Shown here: positions 41,934-51,317 of the stretch, one piece after another
Position numbering within the stretch: the stretch's first letter is position 1
Layout of the letters: the number at the start of each line of letters is the position of its first letter
Source of the DNA: Methylococcaceae bacterium UBA6146
GTDB lineage: Bacteria; Pseudomonadota; Gammaproteobacteria; Methylococcales; Methylomonadaceae
Length of the DNA: 64,000 bases
Direction: 5' to 3'
Assembly: GCA_002422395.1 (NCBI GenBank)
Contig: DIUY01000001.1
Coordinates: 1 to 64,000 of the forward strand
Position numbers and translations under genes: made by a program
Notes under the pieces: model-generated
Databases searched by the model: none
What the model was told of the DNA's origin: nothing
The model's input: only the letters and a program-made list of their open reading frames with translations

Positions 41934-43430
41934 TTAACCCTTAGGCCGCATGTGCGGAAACAGCAACACATCACGGATCGAAGGGGAATCCGTGAACAAC
42001 ATCACCAGACGGTCGATACCAATGCCCTCGCCTGCCGTCGGCGGCATCCCATGCTCCAGCGCGGTGATGTAATCGGCGTCAAAGTGCATGGCTTCATCAT
42101 CACCGGCTTCTTTTTCTTCCACTTGTTTTTGAAACCGCGCCGCTTGGTCTTCGGCATCGTTCAACTCGGTGAAGCCGTTGGCAATTTCGCGCCCGCCGAC
42201 AAAAAACTCAAAGCGGTCGGTAACGTGCGGGTCGTTGTCGTTGCGCCGTGCTAAAGGCGAAACTTCCACCGGGTAGGCGGTGATAAAAGTTGGCTGCATC
42301 AAACGGCTTTCGACGGTTTTTTCAAAGATTTCAATTTGGATTTTGCCCAAGCCGTAGCCGTCTTTAACTGGGATACGCAAGTTTTCAGCGACCCTCACCG
42401 CCGCTTCGCGGGTTGCCAAATCATCGGCTGTCAAATCAGGATTGAAATACAGGATAGATTCGACCACAGTCATGCGTTGGAACGGTTTGCCAAAATCGTA
42501 TTCTTCGCCTTGGTAGTTGATGACGGTGTGCCCAACCACTTCTTTGGCAATACCGCGCAACATGGCTTCGGTCAAATCCATCAAATCTTGGTATTCGGCA
42601 TAAGCTTGATAAAACTCCAACATGGTGAATTCAGGGTTATGGCGGGTCGATAAGCCTTCGTTGCGGAAATTGCGGTTGATTTCAAACACGCGCTCAAAAC
42701 CGCCGACCACCAAGCGCTTCAGATACAATTCCGGCGCGATACGCAGGAACATATCCATATCCAGCGCGTTGTGGTGCGTGGTGAACGGACGCGCCGTTGC
42801 GCCGCCAGGGATGATCTGCATCATCGGCGTTTCCACTTCCAAGAACTGGCGTTCGGTCAAAAATTGGCGGATGTAAGCGACGATTTTTGAGCGGATGAAA
42901 AAAGTGTTGCGTGATTCTTCGCTCATAATCAAATCCAAATACCGTTGGCGGTATTTGATTTCTTGATCGGCAATGCCGTGGAATTTTTCCGGCAACGGGC
43001 GCAGCGCTTTGGTCAACAAACGGATGCTATCGACTTTGATGCTCAGCTCATCCGTTTGGGTTTTGAACAACACGCCTTCCGCGCCGATGATGTCGCCGAT
43101 GTCCCACTTTTTAAAATGGTCGTTGTACAAACCTTCGGGCAACGCATCGCGGGTCACATACAATTGGATTTTGCCGGACATGTCTTGGATATGGCAAAAA
43201 CTGGCCTTACCCATCACGCGGCGCGTCATCATCCGTCCGGCGATTTTTACGCGTAGCGGCTGCGCTTCCAATTCTTCCTTGGCTTTTTCGCCATATTCCG
43301 CCAGCAATTCACCCGCCACCACATTGCGGCGGAAGTCAGTCGGGAAAGCGATGGTTTGCTCGCGCAACTCGTTGAGTTTGCTGCGGCGCTGTTTGATTTG
43401 TTCTTGTTCGTCTTGTTGAATTTCGGACAT
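41934..43430 (-). CDS. lysS: Lysyl-tRNA synthetase, class II
   Basis: A 498-residue cytosolic enzyme that charges tRNA-Lys. An N-terminal OB-fold anticodon domain (VKIAGRMMTRRVMGKASFCHIQD near residue 64) precedes the class II core. Motif 2 is FRNEGLSTRHNPEFTMLEFYQAY, and motif 3 is the C-terminal GEGIGIDRLVMLFTDSPSIRDVLLFPHMRP. In related genomes it follows prfB directly; here phrB and a DUF4326 gene lie between. Confidence 0.97.
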   Translation of the reverse strand: MSEIQQDEQEQIKQRRSKLNELREQTIAFPTDFRRNVVAGELLAEYGEKAKEELEAQPLRVKIAGRMMTRRVMGKASFCHIQDMSGKIQLYVTRDALPEGLYNDHFKKWDIGDIIGAEGVLFKTQTDELSIKVDSIRLLTKALRPLPEKFHGIADQEIKYRQRYLDLIMSEESRNTFFIRSKIVAYIRQFLTERQFLEVETPMMQIIPGGATARPFTTHHNALDMDMFLRIAPELYLKRLVVGGFERVFEINRNFRNEGLSTRHNPEFTMLEFYQAYAEYQDLMDLTEAMLRGIAKEVVGHTVINYQGEEYDFGKPFQRMTVVESILYFNPDLTADDLATREAAVRVAENLRIPVKDGYGLGKIQIEIFEKTVESRLMQPTFITAYPVEVSPLARRNDNDPHVTDRFEFFVGGREIANGFTELNDAEDQAARFQKQVEEKEAGDDEAMHFDADYITALEHGMPPTAGEGIGIDRLVMLFTDSPSIRDVLLFPHMRPKG

Positions 43431-43479
43431 ATTTTGGGTTTATAAAATTTAAAATTAAAAGGGTTTTGTTGCCTAAAAA

Positions 43480-44832
43480 CTATTCAGCCGCCTTAAACCG
43501 CGCCTTAGTAATCGCTACGGCTTCGCTATGCTTCACAATCGGTGCAGGATAAAAATCACCGTAATACTTTTGCTCCCATTGATGGACGGTCTTAATCGGC
43601 ACTTGGCGCAATTCGGGTAGCCATTGATAAAGGTAATCGCCTTGCGGGTCAAATTTTTGTTGTTGTAGCCACGGGTTAAAAATGCGGAAATAAGGCTGGG
43701 CATCACATCCCGTCGAGGCCGCCCATTGCCACGAACCGTTATTCACGCAGGGATCATAATCAGCCAAATGTTGCGCAAAATAACGCTCGCCCCACCGCCA
43801 GCTAATGTGCAGGTCTTTGACCAAAAAAGATGCCGTTATCATGCGCACCCGATTGTGCATAAAGCCCGTGGCATTCAGCTCGCGCATACCGGCATCGACA
43901 ATCGGAAACCCCGTCCGCCCATCCGCCCAAGCCTGAAAATAGGTACGGTCATTATCCCAAACCAGCGTGTCGAATTTCTCAATAAAGGCATGGCCAAACA
44001 CCTTGGGGAAATGGTACGCGACGTGGGTGAAAAAATCCCGCCAATAGAATTGCCGCAACAAAGGATGTTCCTCGCCCAACACTTGCGTTATGGCATAAAA
44101 CGCTTCACGCACCGACACCGTGCCAAACTTCAGATGCGCCGATAACTGGCTAGTCGCTTGCAAAGCCGGAAAATCGCGCTGGGCGGCATAATCGGCGCAG
44201 GCGTGCAACCGCGCCAATTTGTTTAACCCAGCCGTGCGCCCACCTTGCACGGGCGCACCAGTTGCCACCGTTATGGCGTCGAGTGTCGTTGTTGACGCAA
44301 CGGTTAAAAATTGCCCATCGGCTAAGCCTTGCGGCAACACCACGGGAAAGTTGCGGGCGTTATTGTAAAAAGCGGTGAACACTTTGTACGCGCCGCCATC
44401 CTGTTTTACCGCCTGTTCCGGTTCAGTCAGCAAAGCATCCGGCAAAACATGCAACGCGATATTCAACCGCTGGCAAACATTGGCAATTTCAAAATCCCGC
44501 TGACGGCTAAACGGGCTGTAATCACGGTTGATGAACACCGCTTGGATAGCGTGCTGCTTGTGCAATGCTTCAAGCACTTGCGTTGGCAAACCTTTAAACA
44601 ATGCCAATACCGCATTGGCCGACTCAAACTGCCGCTCCAAATCTGCCAAAGATTGCGCCATAAACTGCAAGGCGGGCTTACTTTGGTACGGATGCGGGTT
44701 AATTTGCCGATCATCAAAAACAAAACCGGCAATCACTTGCTTGCTTGAGCGTAAAGCGGCGTTTAACGCGGTATTGTCGGCTAGGCGCAGGTCGCGGCGG
44801 AAGAGGAAGAGTGCGGTTTGGTATTGGGGCAT
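43480..44832 (-). CDS. phrB: Deoxyribodipyrimidine photolyase (class I CPD)
   Basis: A 450-residue FAD-dependent light-driven DNA repair enzyme. The N-terminal antenna Rossmann domain starts LFLFRRDLRLADNTAL. The FAD domain includes QFYWRDFFTHVAYHFP, FDTLVWDNDRTYFQAWADGRTGFPIVDAGMRELNATGFMHNRVRM and WQWAASTGCDAQPYFRIFNPW, with the conserved Trp and Asn residues of CPD photolyases. ATG 44832 is used; TTG 44835 precedes it. Confidence 0.96.
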   Translation of the reverse strand: MPQYQTALFLFRRDLRLADNTALNAALRSSKQVIAGFVFDDRQINPHPYQSKPALQFMAQSLADLERQFESANAVLALFKGLPTQVLEALHKQHAIQAVFINRDYSPFSRQRDFEIANVCQRLNIALHVLPDALLTEPEQAVKQDGGAYKVFTAFYNNARNFPVVLPQGLADGQFLTVASTTTLDAITVATGAPVQGGRTAGLNKLARLHACADYAAQRDFPALQATSQLSAHLKFGTVSVREAFYAITQVLGEEHPLLRQFYWRDFFTHVAYHFPKVFGHAFIEKFDTLVWDNDRTYFQAWADGRTGFPIVDAGMRELNATGFMHNRVRMITASFLVKDLHISWRWGERYFAQHLADYDPCVNNGSWQWAASTGCDAQPYFRIFNPWLQQQKFDPQGDYLYQWLPELRQVPIKTVHQWEQKYYGDFYPAPIVKHSEAVAITKARFKAAE

Positions 44833-44856
44833 CAAAATATTACAAATTAATGGGGG

Positions 44857-45147
44857 CTATTTGCCATCATCAAGCGAGTTCAAATAGCTCGCCAGAATAT
44901 CGCCATGACAGGCGGCAGGTTTACAGTGGCAACCTAACACTTTCCCCTTTAATGCCAGCAGTTTTTGCTTGTCACCTTTTAAAAAACCACGCTCAAAATC
45001 ATACTGATATTTTCTGATGACTTCTTCGCGGTCTCCATCAATGCCGATGGCATAAGGGTTGCCCCAGTCTGAACCTCTGCCGATATAAACATCGTAGGGT
45101 TCTTTTCGGTCGACATTGACAACTTTAGTAAGAAGTTTGCCAGCCAT
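44857..45147 (-). CDS. DUF4326 domain protein
   Basis: A 96-residue protein. It matches the DUF4326 pattern: VVNVDRKEPYDVYIGRGSDWGNPYAIG at the N-terminus and LGCHCKPAACHGDIL with two Cys and His pairs near the C-terminus, which suggest metal binding. The function of the family is not established. It starts one base after the stop of a possible 40-residue ORF and lies 24 bases before phrB. Confidence 0.85.
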   Translation of the reverse strand: MAGKLLTKVVNVDRKEPYDVYIGRGSDWGNPYAIGIDGDREEVIRKYQYDFERGFLKGDKQKLLALKGKVLGCHCKPAACHGDILASYLNSLDDGK

Positions 45148-45148
45148 A

Positions 45149-45271
45149 TCAAGGTAAAAATTGATTTACATGATAAATTTGATGACAAGCATTTTCTGTC
45201 ACCAACAAGCCTTCTCTCAATTCAATACTGCCTTTATCAATTCCGCCGAGATGCTCAAAATCAATTCTCAT
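45149..45271 (-). CDS. Possible small ORF upstream of the DUF4326 gene
   Basis: A 40-codon frame (MRIDFEHLGGIDKGSIELRE...) with AAGAGA eight bases before the ATG. It ends one base before the DUF4326 ATG, an arrangement typical of coupled genes. Its wording recalls the first strands of AAA/SMC-type ATPases, which would normally be followed by a Walker A; that is missing, so it may be a relic. Weak case. Confidence 0.35.
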   Translation of the reverse strand: MRIDFEHLGGIDKGSIELREGLLVTENACHQIYHVNQFLP

Positions 45272-45289
45272 AGTGATCTCTTGTGTGAA

Positions 45290-46388
45290 TCACAACCCAC
45301 TCTTCAAACTCGCCTCAATAAACTGATCCAAATCCCCGTCCAGCACCGCTTGGGTATTGCCTGTTTCCACACCGGTGCGCAAGTCTTTAATGCGTGACTG
45401 GTCCAGCACATACGAGCGGATCTGGCTGCCCCAGCCTATGTCGGATTTCGTATCTTCTAAAGCTTGTGCAGTTTCGCTACGCTTGCGCATTTCCAGCTCA
45501 TACAATTTGGCTTTTAACTGCTTCATCGCGGTGTCGCGGTTCTTGTGTTGCGAGCGGTCGCTTTGGCATTGCACGACGATGCCGGTCGGGTTGTGGGTCA
45601 TGCGCACGGCGGATTCGGTTTTGTTGACGTGCTGCCCGCCGGCGCCACTGGCACGGTACACGTCAACGCGGATGTCGGCGGGGTTGATGTCTATGTCGAT
45701 GTCGTCGTCGATTTCTGGCGAGACAAATACTGAGGCAAACGAGGTGTGGCGGCGGTTGCCGGAATCGAACGGGGATTTGCGCACCAAGCGGTGGACGCCG
45801 GTTTCAGTACGCAGCCAACCAAACGCATAATCGCCTTCAAAACGTATCGTGGCGCTTTTGATGCCCGCCACATCACCGTCGGATTCTTCGATGAGTTCAG
45901 TCTTAAAACCTTTGCGCTCGCCCCAGCGCAGATACATCCGCTCGATTATGGATGCCCAATCTTGCGCTTCGGTGCCACCAGAACCGGACTGGATGTCCAA
46001 AAAGGCGTTGTTAGCGTCCATTTCGCCGGCGAACATGCGCCTAAATTCAAGGTCGGCGACTTTTTTCTCAAAATAGTCCAAGTCATCGACAACGGTTGCG
46101 ACCGCCTCTTCGTCATTTTCCTCCACCGCCATTAACAATAGCTCTTCGGCGTCGGCCAAGCCGCTATCCAGTTCAGTGATGGTGTTGACGACCGTTTCGA
46201 GCAGCCCGCGTTCTTTGCCTAAGGCTTGCGCTTGTTCGGGATTGTCCCAGATTTTTGGGTTTTCCAGCTCGCGTAAGACTTCTATTAATCGTTCGCTCTT
46301 ATTGTCGAAGTCAAAGATACCCCCTCAGCCCGTGGCTGCGTGCATTAAGGTCGGCTATTTTGTTTTTGATGGGATTGATTTCTTGCAT
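45290..46388 (-). CDS. prfB: Peptide chain release factor 2, with programmed +1 frameshift
   Basis: RF2 releases the nascent chain at UGA and UAA codons. The reading frame starts at ATG 46388 (MQEINPIKNKIADLNARSHG...), meets an in-frame TGA at 46313-46311, and continues one base on at 46312. The site has all three known parts: an internal Shine-Dalgarno-like AGGGGG, slippery CTT (46316-46314) and TGAC. The joined product is 365 residues, exactly the usual RF2 length. Anticodon-like SPF lies in MRKSPFDSGNRR-type context (RKSPFDSGNRRHTSF), and the catalytic GGQ in SGAGGQHVNKTESAVR. RF2 shortage increases frameshifting and so raises RF2 synthesis. Confidence 0.96.
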
Positions 46389-46506
46389 GGGTTTTCTAAA
46401 GGCCTAGCGGGCAAACCGCCAATAAAAATAAAAAGTGGTCGATTATAAACGATATTTTCGTTTATAGATAAGGCACAAAACACCTGGTAAGCGATTGTTG
46501 ACAAGC

Positions 46507-46827
46507 TCAATCCCAGCGGTTGTCCCTAACTTGCACTTTGTCGGCTTCAATGCGCACCGGGAAACAGGCTATGTCTTCATACGCCGGCGCGGATCTCACC
46601 GCACCTGTTTTTACACAAAACCTGGCGCCGTGGCGTGGGCAAATGATCTCATCACCATCAAGCTCACCACTGGCGATTTCTGCGCCGTCATGCGAGCAAC
46701 GGTCTTCAATGGCATAAAACTCATCAGCTATTTTAAACACGGCAACATCAGTGCCATCGACATCAACAATGGCTTTCTCGCCATTCGCCAAGGCGTTTTT
46801 ATCACAAACTTGTATCCAATCTGACAT
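46507..46827 (-). CDS. Rieske [2Fe-2S] ferredoxin (NirD/BphF-like)
   Basis: A 106-residue soluble electron carrier. The two cluster motifs are CSHDGAEIASG (CxH) and CPRHGARFC (CxxH), giving the Cys2His2 ligation of a Rieske centre. I start at ATG 46827 (MSDWIQVCDKNAL), where AAAGGTG precedes. It lies upstream of prfB in the same direction, 118 bases apart, probably as an independent unit. Redox partner unknown. Confidence 0.92.
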   Translation of the reverse strand: MSDWIQVCDKNALANGEKAIVDVDGTDVAVFKIADEFYAIEDRCSHDGAEIASGELDGDEIICPRHGARFCVKTGAVRSAPAYEDIACFPVRIEADKVQVRDNRWD

Positions 46828-47060
46828 TTTTGCACCTTTAAAAATCGGGTTACACAAGGGTGGGGCTGATTATCATATAAGTGGCCGAATATACTCAGCG
46901 CGGATTTGCCGCTATCATAGCAAGCCAAAATCAATCTTTTGCCTATCAATAGCGGGATTGAACAATACAAAATATAACTACAATTTTAAAATTTTTACGC
47001 CGTAAATAATCCTGTAATGGAAGGCATAGTATAAAGCACGGCGTTTTGGGGAGGATGTTT

Positions 47061-48053
47061 ATGTCGGATGACAATCAAGGTATTATTAATAAAAGCGAAT
47101 ATGGATTCGATCCAAACTACGGTTATTCACTGGCGCAATTATTGGCTGTCAACGCGCCAAACGGTCCGAAAAACTTTGATGGCTTTTGGCTTGCCCGTTA
47201 CCAAAAATCCTTAACGGTCGCGCCACACCCACGCATAACGAATATCAGCTGCGATAAAGCGGGCTGGCAAATGTTCGACATACATTACACCTCCACGGAT
47301 AACTTCCCTATCCGCGGTTGGTTATTACTGCCCAAATCCGGCGTCATCAAGCGTGGTTTTGTTGTCGGCCATGGCTATGGCGGACGTGATGCGCCGGACT
47401 GGCATTTGCCTTTTAAAGATGCCGCCTTATTGTTCCCTTGTTTTCGTGGCTTAGGCCTTAGCGCCCAGCCAGGCATCTCCGCTGATCCGTATTGGCATGT
47501 GCGGCACCATATCGATCAGGCAGACACTTATATCCTAGGCGGATGTGTTGAAGATGTGTGGCTGGCAGTCAGCGCCTTATTAACTTTATTTCCCAAGTTA
47601 AAAGGGCATTTAGGTTATCTGGGGATCAGTTTCGCCGGCGGTATCGGTGCATTGGCTTTAGCTTACGAACAGCGTATTGCCAGAGGCCATCTTAATGTGC
47701 CCACCTTTGGTAACCAGCCCTTGCGGCTAAGGCTCCCATCACAAGGCAGCGCACATAGCGTACAAGCTTATTATCGGAGCCATAAAAAACAAACGTTAAA
47801 GGTATTGCGTTATTACGACGCGGCCACCGCAGCAAAGCGGATAACTATGCCGATGCACTGCGCCTGTGCCTACTTTGACCCTTGTGTTGCGCCCCCCGGG
47901 CAGTTTGCCATTTACAACGCCCTGCCCTCAAAAAACAAACAGTTGTTTGCGCTGGATGCAGGGCACTACAACTATCCCAATCAGCAACAGCAGGAACAAA
48001 TGTTGCTTGATGAGCTTGAATCCTTTTTTGCGCCGCTCAGCCGCGAATTTTGA
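47061..48053 (+). CDS. Acetyl xylan esterase/cephalosporin-C deacetylase (AXE1) family hydrolase
   Basis: A 330-residue alpha/beta hydrolase. It has the AXE1 fold order: FDIHYTSTDNFPIRGWLLLP, VVGHGYGGRD, CFRGLGLSAQPG, nucleophile in LGISFAGGIG, acid in AYFDPCVAPPGQF and histidine in DAGHYNYP. No signal peptide, so it acts inside the cell, on short acyl esters of sugars or similar. ATG 47061 is chosen because GGGGAGG lies 6 bases upstream. The next esterase starts 36 bases downstream. Confidence 0.85.
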   Translation: MSDDNQGIINKSEYGFDPNYGYSLAQLLAVNAPNGPKNFDGFWLARYQKSLTVAPHPRITNISCDKAGWQMFDIHYTSTDNFPIRGWLLLPKSGVIKRGFVVGHGYGGRDAPDWHLPFKDAALLFPCFRGLGLSAQPGISADPYWHVRHHIDQADTYILGGCVEDVWLAVSALLTLFPKLKGHLGYLGISFAGGIGALALAYEQRIARGHLNVPTFGNQPLRLRLPSQGSAHSVQAYYRSHKKQTLKVLRYYDAATAAKRITMPMHCACAYFDPCVAPPGQFAIYNALPSKNKQLFALDAGHYNYPNQQQQEQMLLDELESFFAPLSREF

Positions 48054-48089
48054 CACCCCGAAAACAACCATCTTAATCAGGAGCTTTTA

Positions 48090-48818
48090 ATGGACCGCGA
48101 GTATCACAAGTGGTGGAGTGATAATTTAAAACGCGATATGGAATTACTGGTGTTTGGCCATGCCGGTGCTAAGGTGCTGGTGTTTCCCACCCGTGACGGA
48201 CGGTTTTATGAATATGAAAACTTGGGCATAGTCGAGTCTTTACGGCATAAAATAGAACAGGGTTGGTTGCAGCTTTATTGCATAGACAGCGTATATTCGG
48301 AAAGTTTTTATTGTTCATGGGCACACCCATCAGGCCGCATCCAACGGCATATTGACTTTGAAGACTACCTCTTATTTGAGGTGTTGCCGTTTATGAACAG
48401 TAAAAACCCGCACGATTGCATAATTTCGCACGGCTTAAGCCTAGGCGCATTCCACGCCGCAAACATTGCTTTCCGTCATCCGCATTTGTTTAAAAAGCTA
48501 GTGGCGTTTTCCGGCCGCTATGACCTCACTTTAAGCGTCGAATGCTTTGGTGACCTTTTGGATGGTTTTTATAATGAAGATGTTTATTTCCATACCCCCA
48601 ACCATTTTTTGCCCAATTTGGATTGTTCTTGGCGATTAACGAAATTACGGGAAATGGATATTATTTTAGTGGTAGGCCGCGAAGACCCTTTTTTACAAAA
48701 CAACTACGAATTAAGCGAGATATTGTGGGAAAAGAATATCCATCACCAATTGATTATTTGGGACGGCAGGGCCCATAAAGGCAAATATTGGCGCCGCATG
48801 GCGCCACTTTATATCTAA
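48090..48818 (+). CDS. Esterase family protein (putative esterase/EstD-like)
   Basis: A 242-residue cytosolic alpha/beta hydrolase. It shows SHGLSLGAFHAANIAFRHP with the nucleophile Ser, VVGREDPFL as likely acid loop and WDGRAHKGKYWRRM with the likely His. The N-terminus (DREYHKWWSDNLKRDMELLVFGHAGAKVLVFPT) is shared by small esterases that accompany ATP-grasp and other peptide-ligase genes. Preceded by CAGGAGC. Substrate unknown. Confidence 0.85.
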   Translation: MDREYHKWWSDNLKRDMELLVFGHAGAKVLVFPTRDGRFYEYENLGIVESLRHKIEQGWLQLYCIDSVYSESFYCSWAHPSGRIQRHIDFEDYLLFEVLPFMNSKNPHDCIISHGLSLGAFHAANIAFRHPHLFKKLVAFSGRYDLTLSVECFGDLLDGFYNEDVYFHTPNHFLPNLDCSWRLTKLREMDIILVVGREDPFLQNNYELSEILWEKNIHHQLIIWDGRAHKGKYWRRMAPLYI

Positions 48819-48828
48819 CCAGGCATAT

Positions 48829-49590
48829 CTAACCGGGCCAGCCCTGCAGCTGCGACACCACCCACTCACCATCATCAGTGGTCAGATCATGCCCCGCCCA
48901 AGGATGTGAGCGCAATTCCAACTGCCATTTTTGTTGTATCGCCACCGAGCAGGCGGGTGACACCAAACGGTCACCTTTACCGTTTAACAACAAAACAGGC
49001 TGTTTGGGTTTGTCATGGGCGGGCCGATAGGTTGCCGCCGCGACAATCTGGCGCAAACTGTTATTAAAACTAATCGGGCGTTCAGCTTGTATTTTTGCCC
49101 ATTCTTTAGCAATGGACACATGCTGGTCTGGCCGGTTGCTCACCAACCGCACAACGCCCAGTTCGCGCCGATAAACATCACGCTGCATTGCCAAAGCGAA
49201 AAAATGGCCATAACTTTGCCACCGTAAGCGCTGGTAAAACGGGCTTAAGCTGGCAAAGCTGGTGTTAATCAAGACCGCGCCACGCACCTCATCGGGATAG
49301 CTTTGCAGCCATTCCCAACCCACCATAGCGCCTAATGAAACAGCCAGCAACGTGACTGGCTGTTGCAACCGCCCTTGCGCAGAAGCATCGCCACGCACCC
49401 GCTCTGTTATCGCCCGGATTGAACAAGGGCTGACGTGTTGATAGCCACGCCCCGCGCCAGGCAAATCGAGCACAGTCACTTGGGCATCTGGGAAACGCGC
49501 CTTTAATAGCGGCACAAACGCCCCCCAATGCGCCGACTCCCTAGCCAGCCCGCGCAACAAAACCCAGTGCAGGGGCTGCTGACTAGCCAT
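48829..49590 (-). CDS. Alpha/beta fold hydrolase
   Basis: A 253-residue protein with VLLRGLARESAHWGAF (oxyanion loop), VLDLPGAGRG, nucleophile elbow LLAVSLGAMVGWEW and VLLLNGKGDRLVSPAC acid loop; the histidine is in HPWAGHDLTTDDGEW. This is the usual Ser-Asp-His triad. ATG 49590 overlaps the end of the M14 peptidase gene by 8 bases, so the two are translated together. Substrate unknown. Confidence 0.87.
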   Translation of the reverse strand: MASQQPLHWVLLRGLARESAHWGAFVPLLKARFPDAQVTVLDLPGAGRGYQHVSPCSIRAITERVRGDASAQGRLQQPVTLLAVSLGAMVGWEWLQSYPDEVRGAVLINTSFASLSPFYQRLRWQSYGHFFALAMQRDVYRRELGVVRLVSNRPDQHVSIAKEWAKIQAERPISFNNSLRQIVAAATYRPAHDKPKQPVLLLNGKGDRLVSPACSVAIQQKWQLELRSHPWAGHDLTTDDGEWVVSQLQGWPG

Positions 49591-50599
49591 ACCAAAGGCC
49601 TGCGGCCTTGTCCCGATAAAACTGCTGCTCGGTTTGTCCAAGCCCTGCCCACTGGTTTGGGTACAGAAGGCTACGGTGTAAAAAATCAAACAACATAAAA
49701 TGCCGTCGGAACACCCGCTGTAACCGGTGCGGCAACAATGGATGAAATAAGCCGTGCCGATAAAACAAGTGCAGCGGGCTTTTACGCAACCAAAGCCATG
49801 AACCCATTTCCAAGGTCAGCGGCAAAAACAGCTGGCCCGCTTCGCAACGCTGCTCAAAATCATCACAAAGATAATCCCACAAATCCCCGTTGATGACATA
49901 TTCTTTGCACATCGGCTCAATTTTATAAACATGATGTGGGTAGCAACGGTCGAACCGCTCTTTTAAGGCCAGGGTTTGGGCCGCAAACATAAACGGCGTT
50001 TTTCGTGAAGCATAAGGGAACCAAACATAATCCCTGACCCCAAAGCCTGAATGCAAATCCAACGCAATCGACAACGGCGAGCTGAATAACTGCTGATCGA
50101 CCACGTCGCATAAGGCCAGCGCTTCTTTTTCCATATTGAACTCATCACCGCGATACCACGGCAAATGCGGTGTGATACGTTGGCCGCTATATAGCCTCGT
50201 CGTGCCAACACCTTCCACAGGCGCATTACGCATCAAATCAACACAATTGCCGTTGGAGCGAGTGCCCTTAAAAACCCCCACCGGATTGACAATGGGCACA
50301 AACACCAGCCGCGAGCGTTCCAACCGCGCCAGCAACTCCTCATCCCAGTCGAGCAACTGGGAGAGCGTTTGCATATAGGCCAGGATGACTTCAGAGCCTA
50401 TTTTTTCCAGGCCATGCACACCGCCAAAAAAAGCCAACACGGGCGCGTCCGGCGCTGTCGATCCAAGGGTGATGCAATGAATGGGGAATTCGAGCCGCTT
50501 ATACCGGATACGTTCAATAACTGAAGTTTGGGCGTGATCGCCCAATTGCTCAATGATACGTTCGAGCTGCTCAAGTTCGGGGAATTTATAAGCGGTCAT
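49583..50599 (-). CDS. M14 family zinc carboxypeptidase-like protein
   Basis: A 338-residue cytosolic protein. Zinc ligands are visible in FFGGVHGLEKIGSE (HxxE) and in ALDLHSGFG, and the catalytic Glu in LPLTLEMGSW. M14 proteins of this DUF2817-like group remove C-terminal residues or amides. It is transcribed together with the alpha/beta hydrolase gene downstream, and convergent with the two esterases. Together these four form a hydrolase block. Confidence 0.83.
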   Translation of the reverse strand: MTAYKFPELEQLERIIEQLGDHAQTSVIERIRYKRLEFPIHCITLGSTAPDAPVLAFFGGVHGLEKIGSEVILAYMQTLSQLLDWDEELLARLERSRLVFVPIVNPVGVFKGTRSNGNCVDLMRNAPVEGVGTTRLYSGQRITPHLPWYRGDEFNMEKEALALCDVVDQQLFSSPLSIALDLHSGFGVRDYVWFPYASRKTPFMFAAQTLALKERFDRCYPHHVYKIEPMCKEYVINGDLWDYLCDDFEQRCEAGQLFLPLTLEMGSWLWLRKSPLHLFYRHGLFHPLLPHRLQRVFRRHFMLFDFLHRSLLYPNQWAGLGQTEQQFYRDKAAGLWYG

Positions 50600-50785
50600 G
50601 GCAGTGAATTAGAGGCGTCAACCCAGTAAATAGTTATGTTGGAATACGATAATAAATACTAGGAAACCTTGCCTTTAACGCTGAAGGCTGGACTTACTAA
50701 GATAGCATCCCACCACGGGTGGGACAGCTAACCACTGCAAGTGTGCGCTGTGGCTAGCTTGACGTCGCAGAAAGGAAACTATAAA

Positions 50786-50941
50786 TTATTTAATTTTAGC
50801 TTCTTTGTAGATGACATGTTTACGGACAACGGGATCAAATTTTTTGATCTCCATTTTTTCTGGCATGGTCTTTTTATTTTTGGTAGTGGTATAAAAATGC
50901 CCAGTGCCTTCAGTAGAAATTAATTTAATTTTGTCGCGCAT
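50786..50941 (-). CDS. rpmG: 50S ribosomal protein L33
   Basis: A 51-residue basic protein (MRDKIKLISTEGTGHFYTTT...FDPVVRKHVIYKEAKIK), the Zn-free L33 form without cysteines. It follows rpmB after 12 bases, the standard rpmBG pair. A GAGGATAGGA ribosome-binding site precedes it. Confidence 0.97.
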   Translation of the reverse strand: MRDKIKLISTEGTGHFYTTTKNKKTMPEKMEIKKFDPVVRKHVIYKEAKIK

Positions 50942-50953
50942 TATCCTATCCTC

Positions 50954-51190
50954 TTAAGCCTTGAAGCCATTTTTACGCAAATCCGCCAATACAGCGTCTA
51001 TGCCTTTTTTATCAATGATACGCATACCTTTGGTGGAAACCCGAAGGCGTATCCAGCGGTTTTCACTTTCCACCCAAAATCTGTGATGTTGCAGATTAGG
51101 CAGAAAACGTCTTCTGGTTCTGTTGTTGGCGTGTGATACGTTGTTACCGGTAACTGGACGCTTTCCCGTTACTTGACATACTCTGGACAT
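50954..51190 (-). CDS. rpmB: 50S ribosomal protein L28
   Basis: A 78-residue protein (MSRVCQVTGKRPVTGNNVSHANNRTRRRFLPNLQ...RLRVSTKGMRIIDKKGID) with the usual L28 length and signatures. First gene of rpmB-rpmG. Confidence 0.98.
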   Translation of the reverse strand: MSRVCQVTGKRPVTGNNVSHANNRTRRRFLPNLQHHRFWVESENRWIRLRVSTKGMRIIDKKGIDAVLADLRKNGFKA

Positions 51191-51317
51191 GGTTAACCTC
51201 TATGTGCCTAAATTCAAAAGTTAGCCAAGCTTTATACCAAAAAATCTTTTCAAGGTAAATAACAATCTATAAAATGAAAAGGCTAACCCGCCTACCCGCA
51301 ACGATAAGGAAACAATG

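Noticed and set aside
50690..50760. Two adjacent hairpins downstream of rpmG (TCCCACC/GGTGGGA and AGCTA...TAGCT) as an intrinsic terminator
   Set aside because: No T-run follows either stem on the minus strand; they could be another palindromic repeat, but I found no second copy.
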